In this document: positions 1 through 11,713 of the stretch, piece by piece
Layout of the letters: every line of letters begins with the position of its first letter
Position numbering within the stretch: the stretch's first letter is position 1
Assembly: GCF_008831285.2 (NCBI RefSeq)
Contig: NW_022205148.1
Location: forward strand, 1 to 27,500
Direction of reading: 5' to 3'
Length of the DNA: 27,500 nt
Source of the DNA: Nymphaea colorata
Lineage: Eukaryota > Streptophyta > Magnoliopsida > Nymphaeales > Nymphaeaceae
Translations under genes and position numbers: made by a program
The notes under the pieces: model-generated
Database searches by the model: none
What the model saw: only the letters and a program-made list of their open reading frames with translations
What the model was told of the DNA's origin: nothing

Positions 1-395
1 TACATTTGTTAAAAATCACTCAAACTCACTCAAAAAACCATGCAAACCACGCCTAAACGCACAAACACAACCCACCCGTAGGAGGCTAGTGCTGGCACGA
101 GGTCGTGTCCTTGGCGCAGTGCTACCTCCCGCGTGTCTAAAGAGAGGAGTAGAGTGTACCGGCCAAGGCTAGCTTGGCTAAGCAGTCAAAAGCCTCGAGG
201 AGAGATTCCACACTCGAGGACTATCAGCAACACGAAAGAACGGGGCTGATGCAGAGCTGAACTCCAAAAGGAAGAGGCCGGGCGTGAAGACAAGCCACTC
301 CAAGAGACGCGTGAAGTAGGATCACCCCGCCGGAATCGCCTAGGAGCACTTCAACGCCTTGCTGGATGTCTGGGGGACCTTCTGGAATCCACGCT

Positions 396-498
396 GGAGA
401 GTCGCCGGAAAAAGAGCAGAGGTGACCGGAGGTGGCCGGAGTCGCCGGAGAGTCACCGGAAAAAGAGCAGAGGTGACCGGAGGTGGCCGGAGGTCGCC
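396..498. repeat. 51-bp tandem duplication, left LTR of A only
   Basis: Unit 1 is 396-446 and unit 2 starts at 447. They are near identical; unit 1 lacks one G near 441 and there is a C/T-type difference near 404/455. The other LTR (around 8611-8668) has a single unit, so the duplication arose after insertion. Confidence 0.85.
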
Positions 499-1572
499 GG
501 AATATGCTGGATCAAGGCCCGCCGGTTCCAAAGACTTCAAGGATGCGGCTAGCAATGCCGCGGTCTTCCTTGGCGCTAAGGTTGAAACCAACTAGGCGCG
601 GGACTTGGACTGAGTGGGTTCGGACCAGGTGGGACCAGGTGGGCCCGGGCTAGGTTTGGCCAGCGAGCTAGGTCATAGGTAGAGTAGGCTAGGTAGGTCC
701 TACGGTCAAAGTCTTAGGTTGACCGGGTGTAGGGAAGGGACTCAAATGAGGGTTCCTACAAAGTAGCTAGGGTAGGTTTGAGTGGCTCGGTTTAGGGTAG
801 ATGAGAAAATGGAAATGGAAAGGCAAGTGGTAACTTGGTAAGTTCGGGTAAGCTCGGGGTAATTGGGTAGGGTAGAGTTGGCTAAGAATATGGAGAATAT
901 TCCTTGATAGGATTGTCCTCCAAGATTCTAGGCTAGGTGGCGTTCTAGAAGGGCTATCTCCCTAATACGTAGGAGAGAGGCTAGGGATGTTGGTGAGGTG
1001 TCTAGGTGAGTGGCACAACAAATGTGGGGACTAGGCTGAGTGAGGGGCAAGTGGCAACTGGATGAGGCTGCTTCCTACGAAGTTGGGGGATATCCTAACT
1101 TATCTAGCTGGGATTCCTATTCTAGAAAATCACTTTATGAGGTGGCGAATTAGTGCTCCACAAATGTGCGTCACTTCCTACTCCAATCCTAGGATCTCTC
1201 TAAGTGTCCCGATGCTTGCCCATGGACTAAACGTAGGGTGGAGATGGCGAATGGCCCAAGCTGGAGATCCACTTACTCTTTTGTAGGAACGAGGCTGATT
1301 CACCAAATGCACCGGCGGCTAGGTGGCGTCACCTAGGAGCTCTCCACGCCACACGCGGTTTCTCCCCAAATGCGACCAAGATCTTGGAGATATTCTAGTG
1401 CAGATCGAGCCTGCTGGAGATCGGCCTGAGATTACCCCCAAATGCTCACCGGATATTCCAGAAAACTGGCCGGAATGTTAGCAGCAGTGGCCGGGAATTT
1501 CTGATTCCGGCGAGACACTAATTTGAACCGAATTGCCTTTAGTTGCCACATTCATGATTCTTCTTTTGGGCG

Positions 1573-1645
1573 ATTCTAATTTTCTTTTTCTTTTTCAATT
1601 CTCACCTTTTTCTTTCTTTCTTTTCTTTTTCTGTTTCTCTTTTCA
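1573..1645. repeat. Polypyrimidine low-complexity tract in left LTR of A
   Basis: Mostly TTTC and TTTTTC runs. The same tract in the other LTR is longer and differently arranged, as expected of slippage-prone low-complexity DNA. On the element's sense strand it is a purine-rich GAAA tract. Confidence 0.8.
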
Positions 1646-2369
1646 ACAGGCGCAAGAACATAAACTAACACATGAAATGATACTTGAAAATCGAAGGAAA
1701 AGACCCTCGAAATTGCGAGATCCTTGCTATCGGCTAAGAGTCTCCCTTGTGATCGTAAGAACCGATTTAGGGAGAGCTTCTTCCTAAGTGAACCAGTGAT
1801 CCTCTTGGCTGAAACCGTGAAGATCAGTAGCCCTTAATGGCAGAATCTCAACTCAAATCGATACAACGGCGTTACACCAATTTCAACTCTTAAACGAATG
1901 CACTAACCTCTCAAATCGGAAGCCTTTGGTCGTCTGCCCTCACCTTCTAGTTGCCTAAAAGATGACGAGCCTTCCCGGGAACGAGTAGCCTCAAGCCTTC
2001 ACGGTGGGGAGTGTTGGCTGCACTAGTTCGTTGCTGATCCCTTGGGGTAAGCCGTGGTCTTGTGGAGAGCTCTTCACGCCGGAGCAAGAGGAGTCTTCGA
2101 GCCGTCGATTCCTTGGGCGAGTGGATGCGAAGAGAAAAGAGATTTAGGCATAGAAGAAGAAATACCCACTGGATTGAAGATCTTCTTCAGAAATCTCGCC
2201 ATGGTTGCGACATTCCCAAATGTGTTCAAGAGAAGAGAAATGACAAGAGGCGCGGGTAGAAGAATTGCGCAAAGGGAAAAGAGAGATCAAGCCGTGAGGA
2301 GAGAGAAAGGCACTTGACAAATGAACTTCTATTCTCAAATTTTGCATGCAGATCCAAAAGAATCCTAAA

Positions 2370-2377
2370 TATTTATA
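2370..2377 (-). promoter_or_regulatory. LTR promoter TATA box, element A 3' LTR
   Basis: On the minus strand this reads TATAAATA. About 8-30 nt downstream lie stretches shared with the two other LTR families (TTTTGGATC, then a CAAAATTT-like run), which suggests a common promoter and start region. The start would be near 2340. The right LTR of A does not match here. Confidence 0.6.
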
Positions 2378-2624
2378 GTACTGAATTAAAAAGCGGATGT
2401 AAACAATTGATCCAACCCAAAATCAAAATCCAAAACGGAATTGATTACCAAAGCAAATGCGCACTCTAAAATCAAAGAAAACGCAAGCAAACTCGAACTC
2501 GAGACTTAGTGTCTCGACCCTAACTCGTCCTCTCCTTTGCCCGCACGCTGTGGGCTTGGTTCAGACCAGAAATTCGCCTAGGCTCGCCCTAGGCTGACCC
2601 TAAGTGCATGAGTATAGTGAAGAC

Positions 2625-4767
2625 CTAGGTTGGACTAGACCGGACTCCGACTTGACCCCTTTCGCCTTGGTCCTCAAGAGCCTCGCTTAGAGCCGTTGCC
2701 TCTCCTCCCGCTCCTCCCTCAGCATCGATTCTAAGCTGAGCATGTTCAGTTTGTAAGGTCTGCACCTGCTGCACTACGCCTTCCTTTTGACTCAGCCTTG
2801 AGTCATCTTGGCCTTGTAGGGCCTTAATCGCATGAAGGGCGGCTTGGCCCCGCGCCCTTTGGCTGCTCTCAGCGACATCTGTGGCTACCCTAGGCCACTC
2901 TGCAGGTTGACCCGTATCAGATCCACCCTCCTGAGATGGAGCTTGTCCCCAAGCTCCTGTAGGGAATTGGAATTTTACCTTGTCAAACAACTCCCAGGAG
3001 GTACCACCATCGATTCCTTCCCATTCAATCAAAACCTCGTGGCGGGCTCTACCATCTCTAGTGACCCATCGGTGCTTTAGGATTCGATAGGGGCGTTGGC
3101 TAACATCGGGTAATGGTTCCTCTTGCTCTGGTACTGGCCCGTGATGCGGCTTCAACCAAGAGACATGGAATACTGGATGGACAAGGGCTGTAGGTGGCAA
3201 AGCTATGCGATAGGCTGCCTTACCAATCTTCTGAAGAACTCGAAACGGCCCATAGTATCTTGGCAGAAGCTTCGAATAGGGCTGTCCTAGCAACGATTTC
3301 TGCTTCATGGGCAGCCTCTTTAACCATACCATGTCGCCTACCTCAAATTCTCTGTCTCTACGCCCCTTATCATGCGCCTTTTTCATTCTAGCCTGGGCCC
3401 TCTGGATGTTTCTTTTGAGCGTGGCTAGAATGTCATCCCTGTTTCTCAAGGCAACATCGACCTCATCTTCTCTTGCTGTGTCTACCTCATACCTCGGGAC
3501 ATAACTCGGCGGGCAACCATACAGGGCTTCATAGGGAGTCATGCCGGTTCCTGAATGGAGGCTGGTGTTATAGGACCACTCAGCCCAAGATAAATATTTG
3601 ACCCATGTGTTGGGTCTCTCTCCGGCGTAACACCTCAAATAGGTCTCCAGTGTCCTGTTGACTACTTCGCTCTGCCCATCTGTTTGAGGATGATGGGCGG
3701 TGCTAAAGTTGATCACTGTACCCGCCATTCTCATATACTCCCTCCAAAAAGCACTGAGGAAGATCGAGTCCCGATCGCAGACAATGGTCTTGGGCATACC
3801 ATGCAGCTTTCCAACGTGATCTTGGTAAACATTAGCAACCATTGGTCCATGGTAGTTTCTAGGTAGGGCCACAAAATGGCTGTACTTGGTTAAGCGATCT
3901 ACCACGACCAACACCGCCTCTTTCCCTTCAGCTCGGGGCATTGCATCAATGAAGTCCATTGATACAACTTCCCATGGCTTATCCGGTATGGGCAAAGGGT
4001 TCAAGTGCCCTGGAGGCTTGATGGCCTCATATTTTTCACGTTGGCAGGTAGGGCAGGCTTTCACGTAATCCCTCACGTCTGCTTTCATTCCCTCCCACCA
4101 AAACTGTGCCTTAATGCGCCCCATAGTTTTAGCCATGCCTTCGTGACCAGCAATGCTCGAGTCATGAAAATGTTTGAGTAGTTCAACCTTGAGAGGCGAG
4201 TTCTTAGGTACAAAGGCTCGTCTCTTCTTGCAGAGTATTTCTCCTCTTAACGAATAGTGGGGAATAGACTCTGGATTCTGGCGTATGGACTGCTTGAGGA
4301 GCCTGAGAGTTAGATCCTGATCTTGCTCCTGAGTTAGTCTATCCCAAAGGTCGGTCTCAATCACAGAAAGAGTTTTTAGTTGCTCTGGCATGCGTGACAA
4401 GGAGTCCGCAGTAGAGTTTTCGGTTCCCTTCTTGTACTCTATCGTGAAATCGTAGCCAAGGAGTTTGGCTAACCATCTCTGCTGGATAGGAGTCGAGACG
4501 CGTTGCTTTACCATGTACCTCAAACTGCTGTGGTCCGTTCTCACCACAAATCTTCGCCCAATCAGATAGGGCCTCCACTTGTCTACTGCTAAGACTATTG
4601 CCAAAAGCTCCTTTTCATAGGTGGAAAAGGGTTTGGCCCGCTCTGTGAGGGCTTTAGACATAAACGCAATTGGGTGGCCCTCTTGGCTCAGAACTGCACC
4701 GACGCCAACGTCACTAGCATCTGTCTCAATCACGAAATCCTTAGAGAAATCAGGGAGAGCAAGTACT
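2625..4767 (-). pseudogene. Element A pol, 3' part: RNase H, integrase, chromodomain, tail
   Basis: An open frame whose first in-frame ATG is at 4733; the frame itself enters from upstream after a one-base break near 4768-4770. Counting residues from that ATG, RNase H occupies about 1-115, with Asp5 in the ETDAS motif, the STYEKELLAIV helix and Asp67. Integrase follows with a zinc finger (His190, His197, Cys227, Cys230) and the D,D35E triad Asp260, Asp320, Glu356. A GPF module lies near 491-500 and a chromodomain at about 547-592 (start PYRILKHRW, end TSWELF). The last ~110 residues are a Gln/Glu/Ala-rich tail with coiled-coil character and a GGAGGE motif. All catalytic residues are present in this segment. 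The chromodomain is known in this family to bias integration to heterochromatin. No ATG-led gene is implied; this is the end of a broken polyprotein. Confidence 0.92.
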
Positions 4768-5582
4768 GGGCATTCATCATAACGGCCTTGAGTTTGACAA
4801 AGGCCTCTCTTGCTTTCTCAGACCATGTATACTCCCCCTTTTTTAACATGTGCGTCAAGGGAGAAGCGATCAAACCATAGCCTTTGATAAATCTGCGATA
4901 GTACCCCGTGAGGCCTAAAAATCCCCGCATGCCTTGTGGGTCCTTCGGCAAGGGCCATTGCTCCATGGCCTGGAGTTTTTCAGGGTCGGCTCTGACCCCC
5001 TCATGTGATACGATGTGACCCAAATACCCAATAGAAGTCTGCCCAAAGCTGCATTTGGACATTTTCGCGAATAGGGTATTCTCCCTTAATACTCTCAACA
5101 CTGTACGAAGGTGATTGACATGCTGTTCAATACTCTGGCTGTACACAAGAATGTCATCAAAGAAGACTAACACGAAGTCACGCAGGAACTGACGAAACAC
5201 GTCATTCATACATCGTTGGAATGTCGCGGGCGCGTTCGTAAGTCCAAACGGCATGACCAAAAACTCATAATGGCCGTCATGGGTACGAAATGCCGTCTTT
5301 GAAATGTCTTCCTCATACATTCTAATTTGGTGGTACCCTGACCGGAGATCCAACTTGGAGAATATGCCAGCTCCAGATAGTTCATCCAAGAGTTCATCAA
5401 TAACAGGAATTGGATGCCTATCCTTGACAGTAGCTTCGTTCAAGGCCCTGTAATCCACACAGAATCTCCATGTGTTGTCCTTTTTCTTGACGAGAAGGAC
5501 TGGTGATGAGAAGGGACTAGAACTAGGCCGAATAATATTACTTTCTCGCATTTCTTTGACCAATCGCTCAATTTCTGATTTT
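4768..5582 (-). pseudogene. Element A pol, reverse transcriptase part (frameshifted both ends)
   Basis: The frame encodes the RT fingers and palm: [17 protein letters not shown], then [20 protein letters not shown], the [13 protein letters not shown] palm motif, [13 protein letters not shown] and the catalytic [11 protein letters not shown] (FxDD in place of YxDD, normal for this group). The RT connection follows ([14 protein letters not shown]). It copies the element RNA to DNA inside the Gag particle. Compared with the sister element B, the frame is entered by loss of one base in the T run 5579-5582 (A run on the sense strand) and left by loss of one base in the G run 4768-4770. After the second break the frame runs to a stop at 4730-4732. 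Domain identity is secure; the product is not made as one chain. Confidence 0.92.
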
Positions 5583-7356
5583 GAGCGTACCCATAGCGGT
5601 ATGGGCGTACGTTAACCGGCTCTGTGCCGTTGGTCAACACTATCCTGTGGTCATATGATCGAGGTGGAGGGAGTCCTTTAGGTTCTTCGAATATATCCTT
5701 GAACTCATCCAACACTTTCTGAATCTGCTCGGGTACTCTCTCTTCTGATCCTTCTTGAGCGACAACTTCCTCTGCCACTGAAACTAACCAAGCCGCTGGT
5801 CTCTGGACTGCTATAGCCTTTAGCGCTGCCTTGGGTGCCAAACTAGGATCGACTGCCCTTAGCACTACTTCCTTTCCTCCACCCTCCTTAGGCAGGCACA
5901 TCTCCATGGTAGAGAAGTCCCACCAAATTCGCCCTAAGGTCTTGAGCCATTTGACTCCAAGAATGATATCTACGCTGGGTAGAGGGACAACTAGCAAGTC
6001 GACTGTATAAGGGATCTTCTGAAGCACGAGCTCTACGTTTGCACACTTGCGAGTGCAAGGGAGGCACTCACCATTGGCCACCAATACTTTAAGAGTTGGG
6101 TGCTCTTCGATGGTACACTTCAATTCCTGAGCGAGGTGGTCACCCACGAAATTGTGAGTAGCCCCCGAATCCAAAAGAACCAGAACATTTCTCTTTCCAA
6201 TTTGCCCTATAACTCTCATAGCATCCGGTCGGTTAGGGTCTGTCATGGTATGACAAGCGCCCTCAGGAGGTGGCCTTTCCTGCTCTTGAGGCTCTTCTCG
6301 GGCCTCCAATTCCTCTATTTCTTCGATCATAGGGGATTGGTCTTCTTCCCCTTCATCGTCGGCGTCACCATCCAAAACCGTGTAGACTCGAATGTGCTTG
6401 CACTTGTGCGTAGGGTCCCACTTCTCTTTACACCAGAAACACTGCTTGTTCTTGATTAACTCTTCTCTTTCTTCCCGAGTTAGTACAGGAGGTGCTCGAC
6501 CCTTGAAAGCGGGTTTAGGTTCTTCTTTACGCGGAGGGGCTGGAAGGAGTTTTTGCGGTTGAGGGATCTCCCTCACACGGACGGTTCCGGGGTTTCTCCA
6601 TTGTCGGTACAAGGCTTGTTTCTTTCTTTGCCTATCCTCGATGGAACGTGCTTTGGCAAAGCACTTCCACAACTCCGTGTTAGGCTCAGCCCGTATATCT
6701 ATTTGAATTTCCTCCTTCAATCCTCCAACAAATGCGGCAATGAGGGACTTGGGCGTCCAATCAACCATGCTTGCTAAATTCTCAAACTTGGCTTGGTATT
6801 CTTGAACGGATGCGGTTTGTCTTAGATTATGCAACTCGATGTTGTAATCTACATAGGAAGACTCACCAAATCTGAGCATGAGAGCTTCTTTGAACTCTCC
6901 CCACGTATTGACTGGCTCCTTGAGCTTGAGCCAACGATACCATCTCCTAGCTTCGCCATCGAAGTGTAGAATGGACGTTTGAAGCCATTCTTCATCTGGA
7001 ATCATCTGACATGTGAAGTACTCCTCCACTTGAAAAATCCAATCTAAGGGTTCCTTGCCATTGAATCTAGGGAAGTCAATGCGAACCATAGGAATCCTCG
7101 GTTGGTTTCTTGGCGCTGCCTGACGCTCTCTATATGGCTCCCAAGAAGGTGGTTCACGTTCTCCTCTATCACCCCATCTACGATCTGAATTAATATTCTC
7201 CCACTGTGTGCCTCCAAATCTGGACCTATACTGGCTGGATTGGGGTCCATAAGGCTCTCGGTTCTCCCACTCAGGCGAGGAGTTATGATGCCCACCGTGA
7301 TAGTTGTTGAGGTTGGTGGGCTGTGCTTGGAAACCTCCATTATTGCTGTTATTCCC
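5583..7356 (-). pseudogene. Element A gag core, zinc knuckle and protease part
   Basis: From the internal ATG at 7089, a retrotransposon Gag core starts at RIDFPRFNGKEPLDWIF and runs for about 150 residues (motifs FDGEARRWYRW, FENLASMVDWTP, FVGGLKEEI). A basic linker and a zinc knuckle with spacing CX2CX7HXC (Cys217, Cys220, His228, Cys230) follow. An acidic Glu/Asp-rich spacer (about 238-272) separates it from the protease, whose active site is LLDSGATHNF (Asp307; codon at 6169-6171) and whose flap/second half includes ILGVKWL. The frame is open upstream of the ATG back to about 7356, encoding an Asn/Arg/Gly-rich linker, so the ATG is not the true start. It ends by frameshift at 5579-5582 just before RT. 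Gag packages the RNA; the aspartic protease matures the polyprotein. Confidence 0.92.
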
Positions 7357-7724
7357 CCGGGTGGTGGTCTACTAGGGCCGGCTTGCGAATGGAAGGGATT
7401 AGGACCAACATTGGGCGGTCCATTGAGTATGCCCTTGCCCTTATCAACGTGGGGCTGTGGGGGATCCGGGTTGTTTCTCCTAAGGGCCTCTTGATTGGCC
7501 GTCATGACTCTCATCATCTCCTTGATCTCATCTAACTCGTTGAGCTTAGAAAGTTGTTTCTTGTAGTCGCTCATCTCGTGGCGGATTTTCAGAACCTCAT
7601 TTTCGATGTGAACCATTCTTTCCACCGCGTATACCTCCATCTCAGTAGATGGCTGTTCCTCATTGGCTGAGGTCTCCGCCTCAACATCTGGTGCCTCGGG
7701 CACGACTTGCTTCTTCTTAACCAT
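7354..7724 (-). pseudogene. Element A gag, N-terminal part
   Basis: Most likely start is the ATG at 7722-7724 (MVKKKQ), because element B starts at the matching MAKSKK; an in-frame ATG at 7742 gives six more residues. The segment has a Lys-rich start, an acidic stretch, and a heptad-like helix (IENEVLKIRHEMSDYKKQL, then LDEIKEMMRVM) consistent with a coiled coil, followed by a Pro-rich linker. The frame should leave at the C run 7354-7358, where one base appears to be missing: upstream this frame is coherent, downstream the other frame is. Beyond the break the frame stays open by chance to 7044. Confidence 0.85.
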
Positions 7725-7888
7725 TGCGATGGTTAAGTCCAAAAAAAACAGAAATCCAAACGTCTAAAAGAATCACACGACTAGCTGAAAACCACTGACT
7801 CTGACACTGACAAGAATTCCAGCTGTATTCTGCCCTGTATAAAATCCAAAATGCCGATACTGTACTTGCTTGCTGCTGCTCTAAGGAG

Positions 7889-7900
7889 GCTCTGATACCA
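7889..7900 (-). other. Primer-binding site of element A (initiator tRNA-Met)
   Basis: On the minus strand this reads TGGTATCAGAGC, followed by one more matching C, and it is complementary to the 3' end of plant initiator tRNA-Met. It lies 3 nt from the LTR end (TG at 7904), which fixes the direction of the element and the LTR border. The leader from here to the gag start (7725-7888) is short, about 165 nt, and I see nothing else in it. Confidence 0.93.
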
Positions 7901-7903
7901 AAT

Positions 7904-10515
7904 TGGTAGGGTCTTGCCCGTGGCCGACCTAAGTCTGAAACCAACGGCCGTGGCTACCCCCACGATCACCTTGGACCAACCAGAAGACTTCCTAGACAAA
8001 TTAAAACAAAGACACTACCCAGTCGGACAGGACCCCGACTTAGAAAATCCCGGATAGGTAGCGGAATACAAGAGAGGCTATACCCAAACCCAAGCAAAAC
8101 CTACTACACAAATCTAAGAGATGTGAGGCTAATACAAGCGGAAGCGATACATTTGTTAAAAATCACTCAAACTCACTCAAGCAAACCATGCAAACCACGC
8201 CTAAACGCACAAACCACACCCACCCGTAGGAGGCTAGTGCTGGCACGAGGTCGTGTCCTTGGCGCAGTGCCGCGGAGGTCCCTCTATGCACAACTACGAC
8301 CTCACGGTCGGGCTGAAAGCAAAATGCAGAAATAAGTGCTACCTCCCGCGTGTCTAAAGAGAGGAGTAGAGTGTACCGGCCAAGGCTAGCTTGGCTAAGC
8401 AGTCAAAAGCCTCGAGGTGAGATTCCACACTCGAGGACTATCAGCAACACGAAAGAACGGGGCTGATGCAGAGCTGAACTCCAAAAGGAAGAGGCCGGGC
8501 GTGAAGACAAGCCACTCCAAGAGACGCGTGAAGTAGGATCACCCCGCCGGAATCGCCTAGGAGCACTTCAACGCCTTGCTGGATGTCTGGGGGACCTTCT
8601 GGAATCCACGCCGGAGAGTCGTCGGAAAAAGAGCAGTGGTGACCGGAGGTGGCCGGAGGTCGCCGGAATATGCTGGATCAAGGCCCGCCGGTTCCAAAGA
8701 GTTCAAGGATGCGGCTAGCAATGCCGCGGTCTTCCTTGGCGCTAAGGTTGAAACCAACTAGGCGCGGGACTTGGACTGAGTGGGTTCGGACCAGGTGGGA
8801 CCAGGTGGGCCCGGGCTAGGTTTGGCCAGCGAGCTAGGTCATAGGTAGAGTAGGCTAGGTAGGTCCTACGGTCAAAGTCTTAGGTTGACCGGGTGTAGGG
8901 AAGGGACTCAAATGAGGGTTCCTACAAAGTAGCTAGGGTAGGTTTGAGTGGCTCGGTTTAGGGTAGATGAGAAAATGGAAATGGAAAGGCAAGTGGTAAC
9001 TTGGTAAGTTCGGGTAAGCTCGGGGTAATTGGGTAGGGTAGAGTTGGCTAAGAATATGGAGAATATTCCTTGATAGGATTGTCCTCCAAGATTCTAGGCT
9101 AGGTGGCGTTCTAGAAGGGCTATCTCCCTAATACGTAGGAGAGAGGCTAGGGATGTTGGTGAGGTGTCTAGGTGAGTGGCACAACAAATGTGGGGACTAG
9201 GCTGAGTGAGGGGCAAGTGGCAACTGGATGAGGCTGCTTTCCTACGAAGTTGGGGGATATCCTAACTTATCTAGCTGGGATTCCTATTCTAGAAAATCAC
9301 TTTATGAGGTGGCGAATTAGTGCTCCACCAAATGTGCGTCACTTCCTACTCCAATCCTAGGATCTCTCTAAGTGTCCCGATGCTTGCCACATGGACTAAG
9401 CGTAGGGTGGAGATGGCGAATGGCCCAAGCTGGAGATCCACTTACCTCTTTTGTAGGAATGAGGCTGATTCACCAAATGCACCGGCGGCTAGGTGGCGTC
9501 ACCTAGGAGCTCCTCCACGCCACACGCGGTTTCTCCCCAAATGCGACCAAGATCCTTGGAGATATTCTAGTGCAGATCGAGCCTGCTGGAGATCGGCCTG
9601 AGATTACCCCCAAATGCTCACCGGATATTCCAGAAAACTGGCCGGAATGTTAGCAGCAGTGGCCGGGAATTTCAGATTCCAGCGAGACACTAATTTGAAC
9701 CGAATTGCCTTTAGCTTGCCACATTCATGATTCTTTCTTTTGGGCGATTCTAATTTTCTTTTTCTTTTTCAATTCTCGCCTCTTTTCTTTCTTTCTTTTT
9801 CTGTTTTTCTTTCTGTTTTTCACTTTTTCACACAGCAAGCTAACAGGCGCAAGAACATAAACTAACACATGAAATGATACTTGAAAATCGAAGGAAAAGA
9901 CCCTCGAAATTGCGAGATCCTTGCTATCGGCTAAGAGTCTCCCTTGTGATTCGTAAGAACCGATTTAGGGAGAGCTTCTTCCTAAGTGAACCAGTGATCC
10001 TCTTGGCTGAAACCGTGAAGATCAGTAGCCCCTTAATGGCAGAATCTCAACTCAAATCGATACAACGGCGTTACACAATTTCAACTCTTAAACGAATGCA
10101 CTAACCTCTCAAATCGGAAGCCTTTGGTCGTCTGCCCTCACCTTCTAGTTGCCTAAAAGATGACGAGCCTTCCCAGGAACGAGTAGCCTCAAGCCTTCAT
10201 GGTGGGGAGTGTTGGCTGCACTAGTTCGTTGCTGATCCCTTGGGGTAAGCCGTGGTCTTGTGGAGAGCTCTTCACGCCGGAGCAAGAGGAGTCTTCGAGC
10301 CGTCGATTCCTTGGGCGAGTGGATGCGAAGAGAAAAGAGATTTAGGCATAGAAAGAAGAAATACCCACTGGATTGAAGATCTTCTTCAGAAATCTCGCCA
10401 TGGTTGCCGACATTCCCAAATGTGTTCAAGAGAAGAGAAATGACAAGAGGCGCGGGTAGAAGAATTGCGCAAAGGGAAAAGAGAGATCAAGCCGTGAGGA
10501 GAGAGAAAGGCACTC
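7904..10515 (-). repeat. 5' LTR of element A (R-U5 part; U3 unmatched)
   Basis: Begins TGGTAGGG in plus orientation next to the PBS. From 8148 it matches 1-2314 of the left LTR. It keeps the 69 bp (8271-8339) that the left copy lost between two AGTGC repeats, and a single copy of the unit duplicated at 396-498. The match to the left LTR stops at 10515, about 25 bp short of the predicted transcription start and before the TATA box. Its outer part resembles the LTRs of B and C, for example a GGACAGGACCCC stretch near 8026 and the CAAACCA repeats near 8180. Confidence 0.9.
9754..9829. repeat. Polypyrimidine low-complexity tract in right LTR of A
   Basis: Counterpart of the tract at 1573-1645, expanded here with extra TTTCTGTTTTTC-type units and an added CACACAGCAAGCTAA segment just after it. 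It is the largest difference between the two LTRs in this part. Confidence 0.75.
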
Positions 10516-10805
10516 CAGCATGGCCTTTGGAGAAATGTCCCTGTTCGAGGGGACAACCTCCCTTTGCTGTATTTAGGATGGCTGTATGTGCCAAGGCTGG
10601 GCGAGTGGCCGGAGTCAATCGAACGGCCTTGCTCCCTAGCCACCATCTCTAGCACCGCCTAGGACATTGGCTTTGCCTCTGCCACGGCAATGGCTCGTGG
10701 GCATGGAACGATGGTGCTCTCACCCGATGCGGCGCCCTGTTCCAAAGGGACAAATAGGGGCACTCCAAAGTTGAGAGGCCACAAGTTGAACGAGTCTCCT
10801 ATTTA
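10516..10805. other. Unassigned 290-bp segment between LTR A and the satellite
   Basis: No match to the left LTR of A, to B or to C that I can see, and no satisfactory reading frame. On the minus strand a TAAATA-like box sits at about 10568-10574, roughly the same distance from the break (55 nt) as the TATA box is in the left LTR (56 nt). It could therefore be a different U3 promoter, or just flanking DNA after a truncation. A CCACA at 10778-10782 would allow a TG-starting LTR end, but this is not proven. Confidence 0.4.

Positions 10806-11713
<908 letters not shown>

Larger units (their letters stand above)
1..2624 (-). repeat. 3' LTR of element A (partial; right border not resolved)
   Basis: Position 1 equals position 8148 of the other LTR, and the match runs to 2314. 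From 2314 to about 2600 the sequence is still LTR-like: it holds a TATA box and a downstream segment shared with the LTRs of B and C. I could not find an unambiguous polypurine tract followed by TG, so the edge between LTR and internal region is open. A purine-rich minus-strand run at 2525-2543 and another inside the reading-frame tail at 2693-2721 are candidates. Relative to the partner LTR this copy has a 51-bp tandem duplication (396-498), has lost 69 bp at about position 122, and has many single-base deletions between 1069 and 2210. Confidence 0.85.
1..10515 (-). mobile_element. Element A: Ty3/Gypsy chromovirus-type LTR retrotransposon, cut by left window edge
   Basis: Reading the minus strand, the order is 5' LTR (10515 to 7904), primer-binding site (7900 to 7889), gag, protease, RT, RNase H, integrase, chromodomain (7724 to 2625), then the 3' LTR (to position 1 and beyond). 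Protease before RT, and RT/RNase H before integrase, is the Ty3/Gypsy order. The two LTRs align from 1/8148 to about 2314/10515 with roughly 15 substitutions by eye. The first 244 bases of the LTR (7904-8147) have no partner because the left copy starts outside the window. Coding is destroyed by three one-base frameshifts. Target-site duplication cannot be tested because the left end is missing. Confidence 0.93.

Noticed and set aside
2525-2543. Purine-rich minus-strand run as the polypurine tract of A
   Set aside because: It is not followed by TG and no equivalent exists at this position in B, so I could not accept it as the plus-strand primer site.
7889-7900. Possible tRNA fragment because of the tRNA-Met match
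   Set aside because: Only 12-13 bases match and the place next to an LTR end identifies a primer-binding site.
10386-10655. 89-codon minus-strand frame across the break at 10515
   Set aside because: It spans two unrelated sequences and encodes nothing recognisable.
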